Origin: Zoroaster sp. YZ-2022
Taxonomy: Eukaryota > Echinodermata > Asteroidea > Forcipulatida > Zoroasteridae
Assembly (NCBI GenBank): GCA_029582265.1
Contig: CM055817.1
Span: 29,502,303-29,566,302, forward strand
Length of the DNA stretch: 64,000 bases
Direction of reading: 5' to 3'
The translations under genes and the position numbers were made by a program. The notes beneath the pieces were generated by a model. The model saw only the letters and a list, made by a program, of their open reading frames with translations, was not told where the DNA came from and ran no database searches. The stretch's first letter is position 1, and each line of letters opens with the position of its first letter. Of the stretch, positions 35,868 through 47,599 are shown in pieces.

Positions 35868-37455
35868 TTTCCCCTGATGTACACATCCATGTCGATCATA
35901 GTTATTGCAAGCAGCATGAGGATGATACTTCTCCACCTTTGCTTGATGAGAAGCCATCACATGAAACTAGAGCTCTTCGCAGAGAACGGGTACGGACCAC
36001 CAGGCTCAAGAGGAAAGTGCAGCATCTTCAGACGGCGATGAACAACATGGCGTCTGCGGCTGAAACGATCAATGAACCCAGCATATACCTGAATTAGCTA
36101 TTTTTTGCTTCACAGCTCCAAAATTCCTCAAAGCGTACTAAGGCTAGGTATAGGAGGTGGACATATACCGATAAAGTCATTGCAGTATCTCTCTATCACC
36201 AAGGTCCTCGAGCCTATAAACTTTGTTCCAGAATTTTTACTTTGCCTTCAGTTTCTTCTGCTAGAAAGTGGCTACACAGTATAGAAATCCACCCTGGCTT
36301 CAATGAACGAATCTGTGATGTTATGAAGCACAAGTTTTCCTCAAAGCAAGAATGGGATAAATACTGTGTAGTCACATTTGATGAGATGAGTTTACGTTCT
36401 GGGTTGACATATGACAGTAATGACAGAATTGAGGACTTTGGTGACTTAGGTAGAACTAATAACATTGCAAACCATGCATTAGTTTTCATAGTCAGGAGCA
36501 TAATAATAATAATAAAGATTTTTAGCACGCACATATCCACCCTGCTGGGCGCTCAAGGCGCGGAAACAAAGAAAACACATTAATACAAACAATATACAAT
36601 GATAGCATAGGGAAAACAAATTATGTACCGAGATACATGTACCTACAATGCAATTACAGATATACATCATCTTTGAAGAGTTGTGACATAAGATGAGTTT
36701 TAAGCATCGACTTGAATCTGGTTATACTATGACAAGATTTGAGTTTAGTTGGAAGATGATTTCTCATTGCTGCTTTCTCATTGGAAGCAACCTTTGGGTT
36801 ATTTCCTTTCAAAGGATGCTGCATCAGGAGAGACACAGGCTGAACTGGTAAAGTCATGTTTAGCTAAATTGAGGGCTATTGGTCCGTGTCCAAAATTAGT
36901 TGTGTGCGACCAAGGTTCAAATAAAATATCAAAACCTTCAAACTGTTGGGTATTTCAGTTGACAACCCATTTTTCATATTGGACGGAGAGAAAGTATTTT
37001 GTATGTACGACCCTCCTCACCTTCTGAAAAACACAAGATCAAACTTAATGAAGATCTACTAAGATTTGATGGTTCAGATGGGGACACAAAAAATGCTAAA
37101 TGGTCATATATTCAGCAGTTCTATGAATGTGATTCCCTCTTACCAATCCGTATGGCTCCAACATTGACAAAGGGGCATTTTGAGTTGAATAGTTTCTCTA
37201 AAATGAGGGTAAATAAAACAGCTCAAGTTCTCAGTCGCACTGTTGCTGCAGGAATTTACACTTATACATCTTTGGGTAAATTGCCTGCAGAAGCTCTTCA
37301 CACTGCAGAATTTGTAGAAAAGATAGACAAACTGTTTGATGCTTTCAACTGCAGGAGTTTCAAAGAGAAAAAGAAAATTCATAGACCTCTGTCTAAGAAC
37401 TCTGAGCATGTTCAATTTTTTTAATGAGTGTATTCCATGGCTGAAGAGTATTAAG
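35868..37455 (+). pseudogene. P-element (THAP9-like) transposase, broken
   Basis: After an acceptor (TTTTTGTAG), the frame shows a basic coiled-coil (RALRRERVRTTRLKRKVQHL), a stop at 36095-36097, then RRWTYTDKVIAVSLYHQGPR, LPSVSSARKWLHSIEIHPGF and VVTFDEMSLRSGLTYD, the RNase H-like start of P-family transposases with its first catalytic Asp. A 290-bp repeat interrupts after FIVRS (about 36495-36780). The frame resumes at HWKQPLGYFLSKDAASGETQ, then CMYDPPHLLKNTRSNLMK and FDGSDGDTKNAKWSYIQQFY in two further frames. At least one stop, one insertion and three shifts, so non-functional. The DNA-binding THAP part was not found upstream. Confidence 0.85.
36495..36780 (+). repeat. Short repeat inserted in the P-element transposase
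   Basis: An interruption of the transposase frame starting with AATAATAATAATAAAG and containing CTGGGCGCTCAAGGCGCGG. It has no coding potential. Family not recognised; it may be a SINE or MITE. Confidence 0.5.
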
Positions 37456-37459
37456 TACA

Positions 37460-37990
37460 CTGCTCAAAATAAAATAGGACTCAAAAGTATTTCTTGGTCC
37501 ATTTTGTCCATGTGAGGACACAAAAGCAGTTTTTGGTGGAAGTAAAGTACTAAAGGTTACTCTGCAACATTTTAAACACTTTTCACGTGTTGTGCATGTT
37601 TAATGACGGTTTAAACTGGCAGATCATGTGATAAGCATGAAAACGCAGATAACAGGTGTATGTACTCAATATCAAACTTGGCTAATCAGCTTTATTTCTT
37701 CATGTGTAACTCCACAATTGACTTCAGTAGGATGTTGCAGCACCCCGGACTCGTTCTGCACAACGCCTCCTCATGGACAGTACGGTGTTCCGGATCACAG
37801 CTTGGTCGAGGTTGTTCCATGCTGTAGAGCTGCTGTCAGGTTGGCAACGTTCCTTACAGGAGGGTTGTGACTTCTGACTCTGTAACTGAGAATTGCCCAA
37901 ATGTTCTCAATAGGGTTAATGTCTGGTGAAATGGCAGGCCATTCCAGACACTGAATATGGTTATCTGTAAGGAACGCTGTTATGATTCAT
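37460..37990 (-). pseudogene. Tc1/mariner transposase fragment
   Basis: The minus strand reads LEWPAISPDINPIENIW with the third catalytic acidic region of Tc1-type DDE transposases, then RVRSHNPPVRNVANLTAAL, one frame shift, NNLDQAVIRNTVLSMRRR, and a stop at 37724-37726. An end-like word, ACACTGCTCAAAATAAAATA, lies at 37459, directly after the P-element coding remnant. The 5' two-thirds is missing. Confidence 0.8.
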
Positions 37991-37999
37991 GCCAGAGTC

Positions 38000-39570
38000 A
38001 ACACTTCAAATTGCCAACATTTCAAAGGTCCATCTAGAAATGGAGAACGGTGATGTACATGGATTAGCCGGAAAAAGATATTCAGCTGGATCCTAGTGAA
38101 GGTATGATTTGTAGACCCTACTCAAAATTTACAACAGTTGGTTCGATCCATTAGCTGAAGACAGACCAAAGGTTATTGAGCCTGGAACTTGTCTCTTCTT
38201 AAATTGCTTATTTGAAAGATTTGAATGTCAAGGTATATTTGTGACCCAATCTTACAAATTGAGTCTGAAGTCGCGAGAGTTGCTTTTGTGATGACATGCC
38301 TTTCAAGATGACATTGCTTTATGCAAATCAATAGAAAGAGTAAATGAATTTCACCACATACAATTCTTCTGTCACCTGACATTGACATGTGTTTGGTAGC
38401 AAATTAAAAATGGTTATTTACTTGTAAATCTGAGCTAAAGATTTTGCTGCCCAGCAAAACCTGATGTTAAATATTTAACACACTTTCAAATTTGGGACAC
38501 TTAATGTTAAAGACATAGCCATGCAACATAATGGCGTCAAAGGATGATTGGTGCAACCTTCGTCCTTGTTGGCTAATGCATGTGCATCATCAAAGGCTAA
38601 CAAGTACCTGAGAAAAGCAGATTTGTCAGTGCAGCTATAAGAGTATCTAATACACACATGTCCGAACTGATGAGGGTAGAGAAAGACAGAGCTTTCACTA
38701 ACTTAAATGCAAATAAATGTGAATCGTCCAAACATTGTCAGGAAAGCATTGTATGCGAAATGCATGCTTTATATATATATATAAATTTTATTTAAAGCGA
38801 AACTAACTAATGTTTGCATGTTCTTGGCTAGCTGCTTTGTAGCAGATGTGAGCCTATGTAATACCAATTTCGGTCTGTCTGTTCGGCTGTCTGCATTCAC
38901 ATTTAGTTTTTAAGTTTTAGCACTGAGCTTGTATATCTATGTTTTTTGGATATTATTATTTGAAAGCCCCAAGTGAGTCCTTTACCATGCCACTCATATT
39001 CTAACCATTTTCTTATTGTATAGAAATGTGTTAGTTTTACAGTGTGCAATAATGCCCTCTGGATTTTGAATGGAATTATTTAACGTAATCTAAAATCCCC
39101 TTTCACTGGTGAGTTCTGTTGACCATGCCAATCATGAACCTATAACCTTAATGTAACCACGTACTGACTTGAAATTTGGCACAAACTTTGGTCATAATAT
39201 ACAAACGATTAAAAATTGTTAATTTAAAAATTGCATTTAATGTACATGTATTTAGTTTACCCACTGTTCTCCCTGAGCCCCACCCAACAAAACAAAGATG
39301 GAACCAATTTTGCAGTTGCCAGATGCACAGGGTCCCACCCTGGGCACCATTAGCACTCTCAATAAAATAGGCAAATTTCCATCTCCACTCCCCTCCCCTC
39401 TCGTTTCACTAGTAGGCAAGCAGCATTCTCTAGTAGTCAGTCAGCAGCTTGCTGTGGGGATTTTGCCATCACTCGTTGAGAGGCAGCATTGTCACTGAAG
39501 AATTGTTAAAAAGTGTCAAGTCTGGTATTATTTTATTATTATTATTATTGTTTTATATTTGTTTGCAATT
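38000..39570. other. No gene seen
   Basis: AT-rich with no supported exon. It might hold more P-element tail or intron sequence leading to the exon at 39580, but I cannot show it. Confidence 0.35.
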
Positions 39571-39579
39571 TTAATACAG

Positions 39580-39794
39580 ATGCAGCTGAAACAAAGAAAA
39601 CCTGGACTTGTGCTGAAAAACAAGCGGTCATGAAACATCTTGGGAGTTTCCTGAGGATGCAGAAAGTTCCCTGCACTAATGAAGGCTGAATCCCAGCTCT
39701 TCAATAAACGTACCTGGAGAAATGTGAAAGACTTTGTCAGGAACCAAATCAGAAAAAAGACCCACTTAAGAACCCACTTTCTTAAGAACCTGTA
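39580..39794 (+). pseudogene. Second copy of the C-terminal WS-type domain exon (frameshifted)
   Basis: After the acceptor TTAATACAG the frame reads DAAETKKTWTCAEKQAVMKH, LGSFLRMQKVPCTNE, then a stop (39687-39689). One base shift gives KAESQLFNKRTWRNVKDFVR, NQIRKK, and a stop at 39792-39794. This matches the remembered W-S/T-x-E-E...PGK...NRTW.DVK.FVRN pattern better than exon 28892 does. It starts in phase 1 (one base needed upstream), the same phase as the linker exons of the SET/recombinase gene, so it could be an alternative last exon or part of a decayed paralogue. Confidence 0.65.
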
Positions 39795-40463
39795 AAATAA
39801 GAAAGTAACATAAAGTTTGAAGACATAAAGACCCTTTGTTCTCAAATTGCACAGGTGTGTCAATGGGAGGCTTTGGGACGCTAGATGGCATCACGCAAAC
39901 CTGTAAAATTTCCATTGTTGGCATAATTACAAGCATTATGCACATTTTATAGAACAGTCGGTTGACCTGGTAAATGTGTGGCCACCTACTGCATAGTGTC
40001 TCCAAATGTCTCCTAGAACAGTAAAATGATTAGTAACAGCAGAGTATTTTGAGTATTAAATTATTGTATTTATTTCGTACTTTTTCTTGCCAAGACGAGA
40101 GACTAAGTTGTGATGAAGGTAACAAATGTGCAGTAACATGTATTTGTTTGCAATTATGTAACAAAAAACTGAAATGTTATTTTATTTTTGATTTACTTCA
40201 AATATTTTGTTTTGTTTTCAAAAGAAATTAAAATTAAAATTTTCCTTTGGTTAATTTATTCAAACCAAAGTAGTGATCACATAGATGTTGAAAGGAAGTT
40301 GACAACTATTTGTGTGGTTGACAGATCAACTACATGTAGGAAGAATGCTGTATGGTCCCAATCTTAACAGTACATGTTTGTAACAAGGGCGAACAGACAC
40401 ATTTTGCCAAAACACTAATTTTTGTCTTGTTTATTTTGCCACATTGGAATTCATCACAGATAA

Positions 40464-41887
40464 GGCATAACAAAAAAAAATGTTATGTTGGCGTAACCCG
40501 ACCGACCCTAAAAATACGGCCGACCCTGGATATTTTTTTTTTTTCAAGGGAAGAAATTTAATGATTAAAATCTATATAAATTAGTTATAAATACGTTTGA
40601 AACCTTTTCTGACCGTTTCTCATTGTTGTGTTGTCTGACGCTTGCGCTCGTGGAACTTTGGAGTGCACAATGTTGCACAACGATCGAACATGCAGAAGAT
40701 TGCGCAGGCCCCCTATAACAATGTACATGTACATGTACATACGGAGATAGATGCACCATGTACCGTACATGTATAGTCGCGTACCCGACTCCCACTATAC
40801 TGCGCTGCGTTTCACAATGGTGAATACATGGGCTGCTTTCTTGGAAGTCTGGTTCAGCGAGCGTGAGGCTGCTCTACAATGAAAAATATGGTAGCCTCGT
40901 CCTAGACTGTTGCACGGCGCGGACTGCTACTATACAATATTAAAAATACTTGGCTATTTATTTCGTGTTAAAAAAATCGTTCGTTACAATATAAATTATT
41001 TTAATTATTGTTCCAGCATTTTACACAATAAAAATTGATATATATACATTATAAAAATTATAAACTATTCTGTGACCCCGGCGGCCCGGCCCCGTGTTGT
41101 TTACACCGTCGCATCAACATGGCGCCCGGTTCCGAAGCGTACAGTGTTTCCATCAAGGGAAAATGTGGATCTGCGGTCATTTTTGATCGCTTAAAACGGA
41201 TAAATTTGAGTCAACAGCTGAGGTTAATCGCCCAGAGCTGCGCCGACGATGTCAAAGTGGGGTACACGGTGCTGAAAATACAATCGTCAAAGGAAGAAGC
41301 GGGTCCATACAAAGATGTTGAATCAGATGAAACGGCCAGCATTTTGTCTGATATAATTTTACAGATACAGCAAGTTGGCTTCATGCCTCATCTGTCGTGA
41401 AGCACACTACAAGCCTTGGTCTACCATGCCTTCCTTAAATTTTGAAGAAAGGGGGCCCATCTCAAAACTTATACACCCATTATTTTTAGAACTCTTGAAT
41501 TTATGTGGAAATTATGACACAAAATGTAAAATTTCCCATTAAATGACCAGTGTTTATTTGATGTGTAGTAAACTTGCCTGTCAGATGCCCTGGAATGTAC
41601 AAGGTCACTCTTTTTGTATACAAAGGTTTAACCTTGTAATACATGGTCTATAAAAGAAAGACATACAAATAAAATAAATGTCATCAAGAGTTTAAAAGTA
41701 TACTATTTGTTGTGTGTAGCCTTGTTTTCTTTTGTTATCGTGTATTACTACCGGCTTAAACAATTAGAAAACATGTCATTTTCATTGCTGGGAGGAAAAC
41801 AAAAAGAGAAAAAAAAAAAAAAAATCCCTACCTACCTACCCTATTTTTTTTGGCCCGTTACGCCAACATAACATTTTTTTTTATGCC
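40464..41887 (+). mobile_element. 1.4-kb Harbinger-like element with a small ORF
   Basis: The terminal inverted repeats begin GGCATAA, then an A run, then TGTTATGTTGGCGTAAC. Both flanks are TAA (40461-40463, 41888-41890). The unoccupied site survives in copy B of the host duplication (about 57884-57895: CATCACAGGTAACTGTAG), proving insertion and the three-base TAA duplication. TAA target repeats point to the PIF/Harbinger superfamily. No transposase is present, so the element is non-autonomous. Confidence 0.9.
41119..41400 (+). CDS. 93-aa ORF carried by the Harbinger-like element
   Basis: ATG preceded by CATCAAC; product begins MAPGSEAYSVSIKGKCGSAV and ends GFMPHLS. It is not recognised: no signal peptide, membrane segment or zinc finger. 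The predicted content is mixed alpha/beta and rather acidic in the last third. Local G+C is higher than in the flanks, and the ATG context is good. It may be a captured host exon, a remnant of the element's second protein, or chance; the frame has no stop over 93 codons. Confidence 0.45.
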   Translation: MAPGSEAYSVSIKGKCGSAVIFDRLKRINLSQQLRLIAQSCADDVKVGYTVLKIQSSKEEAGPYKDVESDETASILSDIILQIQQVGFMPHLS

Positions 41888-41989
41888 TAACTGTAGTACT
41901 ATTATTTAACCTGTTTCCATTTTAATTATTTTTTTGTTGTACATTCATTATAGAACAATTACAAGCATTATGCAAACTTTATACAGTAT

Positions 41990-43136
41990 TGTGACGGAAC
42001 AGTGGTAGACTTATATGTAAGTTTAGGGCTCTGATCACGCATGCGCTGGCAGCGCGCAGCAAGCATTGCGTGGGGTCCTGTGAGAGCTAGAAAGTGGCGT
42101 GATCACGTTTCGCGGGCATTCTGGTTCTGGTGCTGAGTGCTGAGTGCTGATGGTGGTGAACGTTCGAGTTATCTGGTTGCTGTGCTGTTTCGGTGAGTTG
42201 TTGCGGAGCGAGTTGTGAGTTTATTCCAGAGCTACAGCAGACGTGATCAGTGAGGTTCGTTGTAGATTATTACAATTAGGCAGATTTTAGGACTGTTTGG
42301 GGTAGGATTGTTTTGGGAACGTGAGTGAGCGTGAGTTTTGGACCTATTATTGGGAAGGCTGAGGAGCATAGGAGGGTTGAGGATTACATGCTGTTTGTAG
42401 TACACCTCTGGGTGGGATTGACGGCTGGATTGTATTCCTATTACCTTTGTGCTTGCTAACCCGGTGAGGTTCATTGGTTGTAGCGCTCTGGGTTCCTGTG
42501 ACGGTTATGGTAATCCTCAGGTGTAATCAACCCCGTTAGATAATCTGTTACCGATATTTCACTTGATCTGTATTGTGGTTAATATTATAACCTGTTGTGA
42601 GGTATACCTGTTGCAGGGCTAAGCTGGCAGTGAGCTAGCCTAGTTGAGGTATACTGGTTTTAAGATTCGTGGTGAGGTTTACCACGAGGTTATTCTCACT
42701 GAGGTATATTGTGAGGATTGTGCATATAAAGTTATTGAATTGTATTTAAAGAAAGCAACGAGGTGAGGTATAGCCTTACCTTTGCCATTGTAATTTAATA
42801 CAAGACTTTATAAAAGAATCATTGATCAGAATAAACCATTTAATTACTGTCTTTGGTAACACTGTATCCTTGTGAGGTTTATTGAGGTTACTGGTAATTG
42901 CTCTAATTCCATTGAGGTATAATCATTCCCTAGGCGGTGGTACATTTCCACCAAAACGAACTGCCCCTTGGTTTAGTCCGCCGTTCGTTAATTATCCCCC
43001 CTTGTGTTCGGGTAGCCGCTCACCCGTGCGCAAGGTTAATAAATATTTTTGTTGGATAATAGGCGCTGGTCGGTGTCCCTGGTTCAAAAGATCAGTCTCT
43101 TGGGTTTCCCCCAGCGTCGAATATAAAAACGCCACA
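41990..43136 (+). repeat. 5' LTR of Gypsy 2
   Basis: TGTGACGGAACAG to AACGCCACA, 1,147 bp. Just behind it is TGGTGTCAGAAGTGGGAT, the likely tRNA primer site. The LTR is crowded with TGAGGT-T/A-TA words. Confidence 0.93.
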
Positions 43137-43710
43137 AATGGTGTCAGAAGTGGGATCCTTAGGTTTGATTTTCCTTTGATCGGTTAGAGCAAATTTTACC
43201 TTGTAATTAAAGCAGTATTTTAAGGTTAAGATTCTGTGGTAAACCTCAGGGAGGTTTATTGGTTTTGTGCTTAGTGCATTGCTTTGAGGTTGGATCCTGT
43301 GATAAAGAATTTGTTTTAATTCTTGTTCATCTTGAGGGTTGCTGGTGCACCTCATTGAGGTTCACTTATACGTGTAATTTAATAAGGTCACGCTGTGGTA
43401 TGCTGACCTGGGTAATTATTACATTCCTTGTTTTATTGTTGGCTGTAGCTGTAATTGGTGTGTGGATTCTGTTGAGGAATCGATCAGAGTTGCACTCCTT
43501 GCGTTTTGCCGCAAGGGAGCAAATTTCGATTCTTTTGGGAATTCGCAGAGTGGTAGATAGAACGCACTTTGTAGTAATTTCGGAAGGCTTGGGACCGAGG
43601 GTTCCACAGCCTGATCTTACTTGCGAAACACCACTATCACCAAGTGGCCAGTGGCCAAGTTTACAGAGTCTTGTATGCTCTGAGGTTTTTAGTGAAGAAC
43701 AGACCTCGGT

Positions 43711-45218
43711 ATGAGTGGAAAGAGGGAACCAAATAGTGTCGCCTCTAAGAGTGAGGATGAACAGGGTTCTTTCCATGAGGAACTGTGTCGCTCCAGAATG
43801 GAGGTGCAGTGGTTAAAGTGGGAGAAAGAGCGTCTTGCCGCCGAACTAGAGGCCACGAGGCGAAAGACTCAGAAAAAGGGCACAGATGAGGTTTACCTTA
43901 AAAGTAGGGATAATCCTCAGTGTCAGGATGACTCAGAAGTTATTTTTAAGTTGCCAGAGGATACCTCTGGGTATGCCTCATTGAAGGCACAACAGGTTTC
44001 GAGTGTTGGTATGTCACCTGAATTGGTTCAAAGGGGGGAAAGGCGCATGGGGAGTACACCTCATGAGAGGTCCATCCCTGTGCGTAGTTCCCATACAAAC
44101 CCTTTTCTGAACACTGAGGTTGACCCAGCAATTGAACGAGGTTTACACAGTGAGATTTTGAGCTTCTTGACTCATCCTACTGTAGAGAAAGGGTGCCGAG
44201 AGGACAGCGAGGTGGGTAAACCTCATGCTGGTCCTTGGCCACGTAAAAGAGAGACAAGGTTGTCGGTGACGAGGTTTCCAATAAACCTCATGAAGAAAGG
44301 CCTCACCGCCCTACGATCACCCCAGACCGTTACAAGGGTAAGGTTCTGTGGACCGATTATCACAGACATTTTGAGGCCTGTAAAAAGGTTAACCAATGGA
44401 GCGAGGAGCAAACAGCCGAATTTTTGGCCGCAAGCCTCCAGGACGATGCGCTCCGGATCCTTCGTGATGGATCAAAGAAGAAGTCCACTTATAGTGAACT
44501 AGTGAAGTTGTTGGAACGGAGATTCGGCCCTAGCTACCAGGCCGAAAATTATTTGGTTGAGCTACGACACCGTAGACAAGGTGCAAAAGAAACTCTTCAA
44601 GAGTTAGGTCAGGCAGTCAGAGACTTGACCGTAAAGGCCTATCCAGAACTTACCGAAGAGGCACGAGAGCGCCTTGGGAAGAACCATTTCATTGATGCGG
44701 TTGACAGCCAGGCTGTCAGAGAGGGCATATATCGCGCTCGCCCGAAGACTTTGGACGAAGCGATACAGGCTGCCCTAGAGACTGAAAGTGTAGAGAAAAT
44801 TGAAAGCGAAAGGAGGGCCGAGAGGAGGCCTGCAAAGTTCGCGAGGGCCGTGGATACTTGCACAGAGCAACGTCTCCAGAAGCTGGAGAGTGGTGCTGGA
44901 GAGCAAATTCGAAAATTGGACATGGTAGTAGAGTTACTATCGGTACTTTCCAAAAAGAGCCCCGAGTGGAAAAGTAACTTAGGTACAAAGCCCGAAGGGG
45001 GGAAACCTCGTGGCGTGAGGTGTTTCAATTGTGGAGAGGTTGGCCATTTCTTTCGGGAATGTACTCAACCTCGGAAAAATTGGCGTCAGGGAAACGCCAA
45101 CCAGCCGACCGGGGGACCCACGGGCAGGCTGGATGGTCCCAAGGGTCCAAACGTAGACGAACTCCAGAAGCAGACGGAGCCAACAAGAGGCGAGGAACAG
45201 AGAATGGGGAGCCACTAG
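43711..45218 (+). pseudogene. Gypsy 2 gag
   Basis: ATG at 43711; an N-terminal charged region with a predicted coiled coil (EVQWLKWEKERLAAELEATR); a frame change near 44275; then a capsid-like part (YHRHFEACKKVNQWSEEQTA, LLERRFGPSYQAENYL) and a CCHC zinc knuckle (CFNCGEVGHFFREC, about 45022-45063). It binds element RNA and forms particles in related elements. Confidence 0.88.
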
Positions 45219-46183
45219 TTGCTCAGCCTATTTCTGTTCGCCAGCCTAGATTTGGCCTGTTTGTTGATGGGGTTGTGCGAGGTACAAAATGTCAGTTCTT
45301 GGTTGATTCTGGGTCGACTGAAACACTTATTAGCCGTTCAGTTTATCAGGAAATTGCCAAAGAACGGAGACCCGTGTTGGAAACGGATGTGACCAACATT
45401 CAACAGGTTGATGGCAGTCCATTGACTGTGATGGGCGTTGCCTGGGTTGATGTGCAGGTCGGTAAAACAACCTACCCGGTCAAAGCAATTTTTGCAGATA
45501 TGAAGTGTGCTGGCATACTAGGCATGAATTTCTTGTTGCCGACTTGTGGGAACTTAGATTTCCGAAGCCTAGAGTTGAGGTTGAATGGGGAACGAATAAA
45601 GTGCACTAATTCTGCAGGAGAACCGTTGATTGGGAGAGTGTTGGTGGCCGAGACCACCGAAATTCCATCTGGTTATGAGGCTGTCGTGCCTGGTACTATA
45701 GCGAGTACGTGTAAGGCATTAGAGCAGCCTGCGATCATTGAGCCGGTGGAAGGTTGAGGCGAGTTGGCTCAGCGAGGGTTAGTTCTGGCCAGATCGCTAG
45801 TAGGACCTCAGGCTGAGGTTCTCCCATTACGCATCCTCAATCCCAGTGGTGAGATGCGAGTGATACGAAAGGGAACTACTGTTGGTACGATTGCAGCAGT
45901 TGAGGTAGACTCAGTAATTCTGCCTGGTCATGGTGATGCTGGTGAGGTTGAAGTAAACCTCCCAGAGCACTTGCGTGATTTATATGAGAGGAGCACGGTT
46001 TACCTCAGTGAGGAATACCATCCTGAGGTGGAGTCTTGTTTAACAGATTTTCAAGATGTTTTTTCTAGTGGTGAACATGACATAGGGAGAACCAATGTGG
46101 TTGAACACCGCATCGTTACTGGTGAGGCAAGGCCTGTTAAAGAGAGGCTAAGGCGCCACCCTTGTGTAACCAAGAGGAAATAA
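45020..46183 (+). pseudogene. Gypsy 2 protease region
   Basis: Overlaps the gag end in another frame. CQFLVDSGSTETLISRS holds the DSG active site of a retropepsin, followed by AGILGMNFLLP (the flap-side GxN region). An in-frame TGA at 45755-45757 and a shift near 46150 break the link to RT. Confidence 0.85.
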
Positions 46184-46214
46184 TGAGACAAGTTGAGGAA
46201 CTTAAGCAGCGAGG

Positions 46215-47583
46215 GTGATCGAACCTTCTGATAGCCCCTGGGCTGCTAACGTAGTTCTGGTCAAAAAGAAAGATGGGACAAAGCGATTTTGCGTCGATTA
46301 TCGAGGTTTGAATGCGGTTACCATCAAAGATGCATACCCGGTCCCTCGGATCGACGAAACGCTTGATGCGCTGTCAGGTGCTCAATGGTTTTCGACGCTT
46401 GATCTAGCGTCCGGTTACTGGCAAGCAGCCCAGATGAGGAGGCCAGTCAGAAATCAACCTTTGTTGTCCGCAACGGTTTGTACCGGTGGAAATGCATGCC
46501 TTTTGGCCTCTGCAATGCCCCGGCTACATTTGAGAGGTTGATGGAAAAGGTAATGAGAGGTTTACAGTGGGACATCCTGCTGATTTATCTAGATGATGTC
46601 ATTGTGTTTGGCAGAACGGTGACTGAGGAGATAGAGCGACTGCGGGTCGTTTTCACCCGGTTGAGACAGGCTGGTCTGAAGTTGAAGCCGAGTAAATGCT
46701 TCTTATTTCAGAGGTCGGTTGGCTATCTGGGACATATTGTGTCGCCCGAAGGTGTGGCTACTGACCCTGAAAAGGTTCGGGCTGGGCAGATTGGCCAATA
46801 CCTAAATGTGTCAAGGAAGTTAGAAGTTTTCTGGGGCTCGCTTCCTATTATCGGAAGTTTGTCAAGGGGTTTGCTGAGGTAGCCTCACCGCTACATGCTT
46901 TGACTGAAAAGTCACGGGAGTTTCTCTGGACAGATGCCTGTCAAGAGGCGTTCGAGGAACTTAAGCACAGACTGCAAACGGCCCCTGTACTGGCGTACCC
47001 CATTCTAGACAGTGACTACATTTTAGACACTGATGCTAGCGGGGATGGAATAGGTGCTGTACTGTCCCAGATCCATGATGGGGAGAAGGTTCTGGCCTAT
47101 GCTAGCCGCAAACTCAGCAAGGCCGAGAGGAACTATTGTGTTACTCGGCGGGAACTGTTGGCGGTAGTTGTATACCTCAGACAGTTTAAACAGTACTTGT
47201 ATGGTCGCAAGGTAACTGTTCGAACTGATCATGCTGCTCTGAGGTGGTTACTTAACTTCAAGAACCCTGAGGGCCAGCTAGCAAGGTGGCTCGAAGTTAT
47301 CTCAGAATATGACATGACCATTCAACATAGGCCTGGGCGTAAGCATGGAAATGCTGACGGGTTGTCCCGGAAGGCCTGTAAACAATGTGGCAGTGATATG
47401 GACATCGGTAAGGTACCAGAAACCTTTGAGGTATCAGATGGTACTGAGGTTTATGTGCAACCTGGGGTTATTGAGGTCCCCGAGAAGGTTGTAGCTGACT
47501 CTGAATTTCCCGAGGTATTAGTAAGGGCATTCTTGCTGAGCCACATATGCCTATGGAAACGATCAGGAAGCGCAACCAAGTGA
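46215..47583 (+). pseudogene. Gypsy 2 reverse transcriptase and RNase H
   Basis: RT signatures: [47 protein letters not shown] and the catalytic YLDDVIVFG. RNase H: YILDTDASGDGIGAVLSQ and VRTDHAALRWL. At least three frame changes (near 46430, 46780, 46890). Catalytic residues are otherwise intact. Confidence 0.9.
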
Positions 47584-47599
47584 CCCAGGTATCAGTTGG

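Larger units (their letters stand above)
39925..41957 (+). repeat. Tandem host duplication, copy A
   Basis: From ATTACAAGCATTATGCA through ACCTGGTAAATGTGTGG, AACCAAAGTAGTGATC and ACATTGGAATTCATCAC to the start of copy B. It contains the 1.4-kb Harbinger-like insertion; without it the unit is about 0.6 kb. Confidence 0.8.

Noticed and set aside
37628..37870. Plus-strand 80-codon frame
   Set aside because: Antisense to the Tc1 transposase fragment.
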